Program-made: the position numbers and the translations under genes | NCBI RefSeq assembly: GCF_007754155.1 | Contig: NZ_CP037423.1 | Location: 5,886,567-5,950,566 of the forward strand | Direction of reading: 5' to 3' | DNA: 64,000 nt | Source: Stieleria neptunia | Lineage (GTDB): Bacteria; Planctomycetota; Planctomycetia; Pirellulales; Pirellulaceae | Part shown: positions 62,040 through 64,000 of the stretch, one piece after another | Numbering within the stretch: the stretch's first letter is position 1 | How the letters are laid out: every line of letters begins with the position of its first letter | Notes under the pieces: model-generated | Told to the model about the DNA's origin: nothing | What the model saw: the letters and a program-made list of their open reading frames with translations, nothing else | The model's database searches: none

Positions 62040-63237
62040 CACGCACCTCTGTCCAAAACGCAAACAGTTGGGACGTCAGGTCATGATCGCGACGAATCAC
62101 TCGATGCGAATGGCCGCTCATCAACCGCGGATTCACGCTGGGATCGGCGACGCAAACCGCAATGTCGCCACGATGGTCCGAAGCGATCGTGATCGAAGCA
62201 TGCTGTCGAGACGGATTCGGATAGCATGGGTCGCCAGCACCTTCCGGCGGCACGTCTGCCAGCGCATCCATCATCTGCACCCATCCTTCCCAGCCTCGTC
62301 GAACGTGAAAGCAACGCTGTCCAAGATGCACCCGTAACGGAACCGCTGACCGATGCAAGTTGGCCAGCACACTGGCAGCGACTCGAATGCGATCGGCCAA
62401 TGGATCACGATTGGAGGACCCTGCTACGTCGACGGTCACTTCCACACTCGGGCACTGCGGGCCACTTCGTTCGGTCACCACCAACGCGCCCGACCGCGCC
62501 GTGGCGACCCAATTGACTTGTCGCAAACAATCCCCGTGACGGTATTCCCGCACGCCGATGAAATCGCCTGTTCGACCCGTTCGGTTGCCTTCCCCGGATT
62601 CCGCGGCTCGCCGACCCGTCATCGCGGTCTGCCCCGCAATCGGAAACACTTTGGGCCAGACGGTGACCGATGCGACGTCTTGCATCTTGCGTTTGGCCGT
62701 CCAAATCCCGAAGGGAAACGAACACGTCAATATCGCATCGCCGTCGGGATAGCGGCCGCGCAATACGGGCTGGACCGAAAAACGATAATTCGAAATGGCC
62801 CAGGCACGAACGAAGGCCAGCGCGACGGTGGGAGTGGCGGCGTGGTCGCTCTGTTCACGCTTGCGATCCAAAAAGCCCTCGACCGCCAATCCCCAGACGG
62901 GAAGCGGCAACCGGTTTCGCACGGCCAGCTGCAATTCGCATCGATCGCCTTCATGAACCTGTACGCTACTAGACGTCACGCGGCAGTTCACCGCACGAAC
63001 CGCAACGGCCGGCCATACCATCCCGACGGCGATTACCGATGCGAGTGATGCGGCCAGCGTCCAGCCGATCGGCGCCAGATAAAGACCGACGATCACGCTC
63101 ACGACGGTGCCCAGCACGAACCAACCGACGGGTTCTTTCAGCCAATAAACGAAACGATTGGCCCACGGGCAAAAGTCGGTTGTCAACAATCGTGACCACC
63201 AACCCCGCTCCGACGGCCCAGCATGGACCATAGCCAT
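62020..63237 (-). CDS. DUF58 protein of a MoxR operon
   Basis: 405 aa from ATG 63237 (MAMVHAG). Two membrane helices (PVGWFVLGTVVSVIVGLYLA, AASLASVIAVGMVWPAVAV), a beta-rich domain, then the DUF58 core DFIGVREYRHGDCLRQVNWV and TARSGALVVTERSGPQ, which has a von Willebrand-type context after it (VEVTVDVAG). It overlaps the TgpA-like gene by 20 nt. First gene of the operon; role in the MoxR complex inferred. Confidence 0.92.
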   Translation of the reverse strand: MAMVHAGPSERGWWSRLLTTDFCPWANRFVYWLKEPVGWFVLGTVVSVIVGLYLAPIGWTLAASLASVIAVGMVWPAVAVRAVNCRVTSSSVQVHEGDRCELQLAVRNRLPLPVWGLAVEGFLDRKREQSDHAATPTVALAFVRAWAISNYRFSVQPVLRGRYPDGDAILTCSFPFGIWTAKRKMQDVASVTVWPKVFPIAGQTAMTGRRAAESGEGNRTGRTGDFIGVREYRHGDCLRQVNWVATARSGALVVTERSGPQCPSVEVTVDVAGSSNRDPLADRIRVAASVLANLHRSAVPLRVHLGQRCFHVRRGWEGWVQMMDALADVPPEGAGDPCYPNPSRQHASITIASDHRGDIAVCVADPSVNPRLMSGHSHRVIRRDHDLTSQLFAFWTEVRDANLVA

Positions 63238-63647
63238 GGAGACATACCTAGGATGAAAGAGGACTGAATCGAGACTGAATCTATGTCTTGTTGAAAGTAC
63301 AGGCCACGTCTGCACCAAGGTCCGCCTTGTTGCAGCGCTGCAACGAATCACGCGCGCCGGCGTGTAACTCTCATTCGCTCGCCGCCGCGACAACGGTGAT
63401 CAAAAGGGCTTCGTACGGAACGCACGCATTGCACGACACGGTTTGGTCGGACCGGGCGCCGTAAAATGACGCGCGCCCGCACGAAGCTGGCTTGGTTGAC
63501 TCATTGATTCGCAACGCTCCCGGATCGGTGCAAACCGACTAACAGGGCCAACAGGCCGGATCAGGTCTCGATACTGAATCGGCGCAGCGGTAGCCGGCAC
63601 GTTTCCTATTCGAACTGCATTCCGGGTGTGGGACGCGAACGAGACGT
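63238..63647. other. Intergenic region upstream of the DUF58 operon, no gene seen
   Basis: About 410 bp with no supported ORF. It should hold the promoter of the five-gene operon; no clear sigma-70 or sigma-54 match was recognised. Confidence 0.5.
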
Positions 63648-64000
63648 CTAGAGAATTGCTTCGCAGGGGGGACCACGCAGCGGTGGCATGAAAACGAAGC
63701 GGGCGACGTCGACGTTGGACCGAGAGCGGCCAGGCATCGGGTGCACGGCATCACAGACGACCAACGCGGTGACGCCGGCAATCGAACCGCAAGGAGCAGC
63801 CAGCGATTGGCAGACCGCACACGAATCGGAATCGTGTGCGGGCACGGATTCATTCGGCCGCTCGCTTTCCGAAGCGTCGTTCGATGCCGTCTCGCAATGA
63901 TGCAAATGACAGCTACAAGAATGCCCCGTCGGCGTCTCGACGGCAGCGTGATGGCCATCGCAGGTGGCAACATGCAACCAGCCCGGTGCGTGCCCGAGAG
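63648..64000 (-). CDS. His/Cys-rich small protein, start outside the window
   Basis: Partial, at least 117 residues; the frame is open to the window edge (LGHAPGWLHVATCDGHH upstream part). His/Cys-rich: HSCSCHLHHC, HDSDSCAVCQSLAAP, then a hydrophobic segment SIAGVTALVVCDAVHP. The layout recalls planctomycete DUF2946-like exported proteins, often found near metal-transport genes. Metal binding is plausible (inference). The stop is at 63648. Confidence 0.65.
   Translation of the reverse strand, partial: LGHAPGWLHVATCDGHHAAVETPTGHSCSCHLHHCETASNDASESERPNESVPAHDSDSCAVCQSLAAPCGSIAGVTALVVCDAVHPMPGRSRSNVDVARFVFMPPLRGPPCEAIL

Overview
The window (about 58-60% GC by eye, no rRNA or tRNA seen) looks like a member of the Planctomycetota, most likely a Pirellulaceae relative (Rhodopirellula/Stieleria type). 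Evidence: four DUF1559 or DUF1559-like prepilin proteins, secreted proteins that begin with the planctomycete LExRxLL-type sorting motif (ETLERRWMLAG, HLESRSLLAAN, NLETRQLLAAN), dockerin-like Ca-binding ends, csrA, and intergenic palindromic repeats scattered through the chromosome. This placement is inference; no marker gene is present.

Region 1 (1-15073) is an accessory island read on the minus strand. It holds three 5'-truncated RHS C-terminal cassettes, each with a different tip domain and its own small downstream gene (candidate toxin/immunity pairs). Two of the cassettes sit behind a nearly identical 318-aa tyrosine recombinase, a variable upstream ORF (a primase-helicase-like protein in one, a truncated recombinase in the other) and a long shared non-coding leader. 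The units are stacked head to tail: each unit begins where the candidate immunity gene of the previous one ends. The leaders have themselves been invaded, one by an ISKra4-like insertion sequence (5830-7603, perfect 8-bp target duplication) and one by a PUR-alpha/SANT-like gene. This is the most unusual structure in the window.

Region 2 (15229-23066) is a compact, translationally coupled operon for a reduced type II secretion/type IV pilus-like machine: a GspE-like ATPase, three GspF-like membrane proteins, GspI/GspJ-like pseudopilins, a small membrane protein and a DUF1559-like prepilin. A DUF1559 gene is transcribed divergently.

Region 3 (23261-34482) holds a DinB/DUF1572 protein, a TlpA-like thioredoxin, several unknown small genes, csrA and a 1.7-kaa secreted multidomain protein. 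csrA and the small gene before it are each preceded by a good sigma-54 (-24/-12) promoter match. Region 4 (34740-42891) holds a PhoD-like phosphatase, a GH5-GDPD fusion, a TonB-dependent receptor and, divergent from it, hemP-tonB (a haem/iron uptake locus), followed by an EF-hand protein.

Region 5 (43100-46272) is an NAD salvage operon, pncB-nrtR-pncA, with a perfect palindromic NrtR operator, next to yjdM. Region 6 (46719-54837) holds an AhpD-like protein, LExRxLL and EF-hand secreted proteins, a sigma-factor relic, a dockerin-bearing vanadium haloperoxidase and a 12-haem cytochrome. Region 7 (55210-64000) holds a DUF1559/lipoprotein pair and a five-gene coupled operon DUF58-TgpA-MoxR-lipoprotein-permease, and ends in a His/Cys-rich protein cut by the window edge. 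A roughly 200-bp composite repeat (three copies) and a 'gataggcttccagcct' palindrome (four copies) punctuate regions 3-6.
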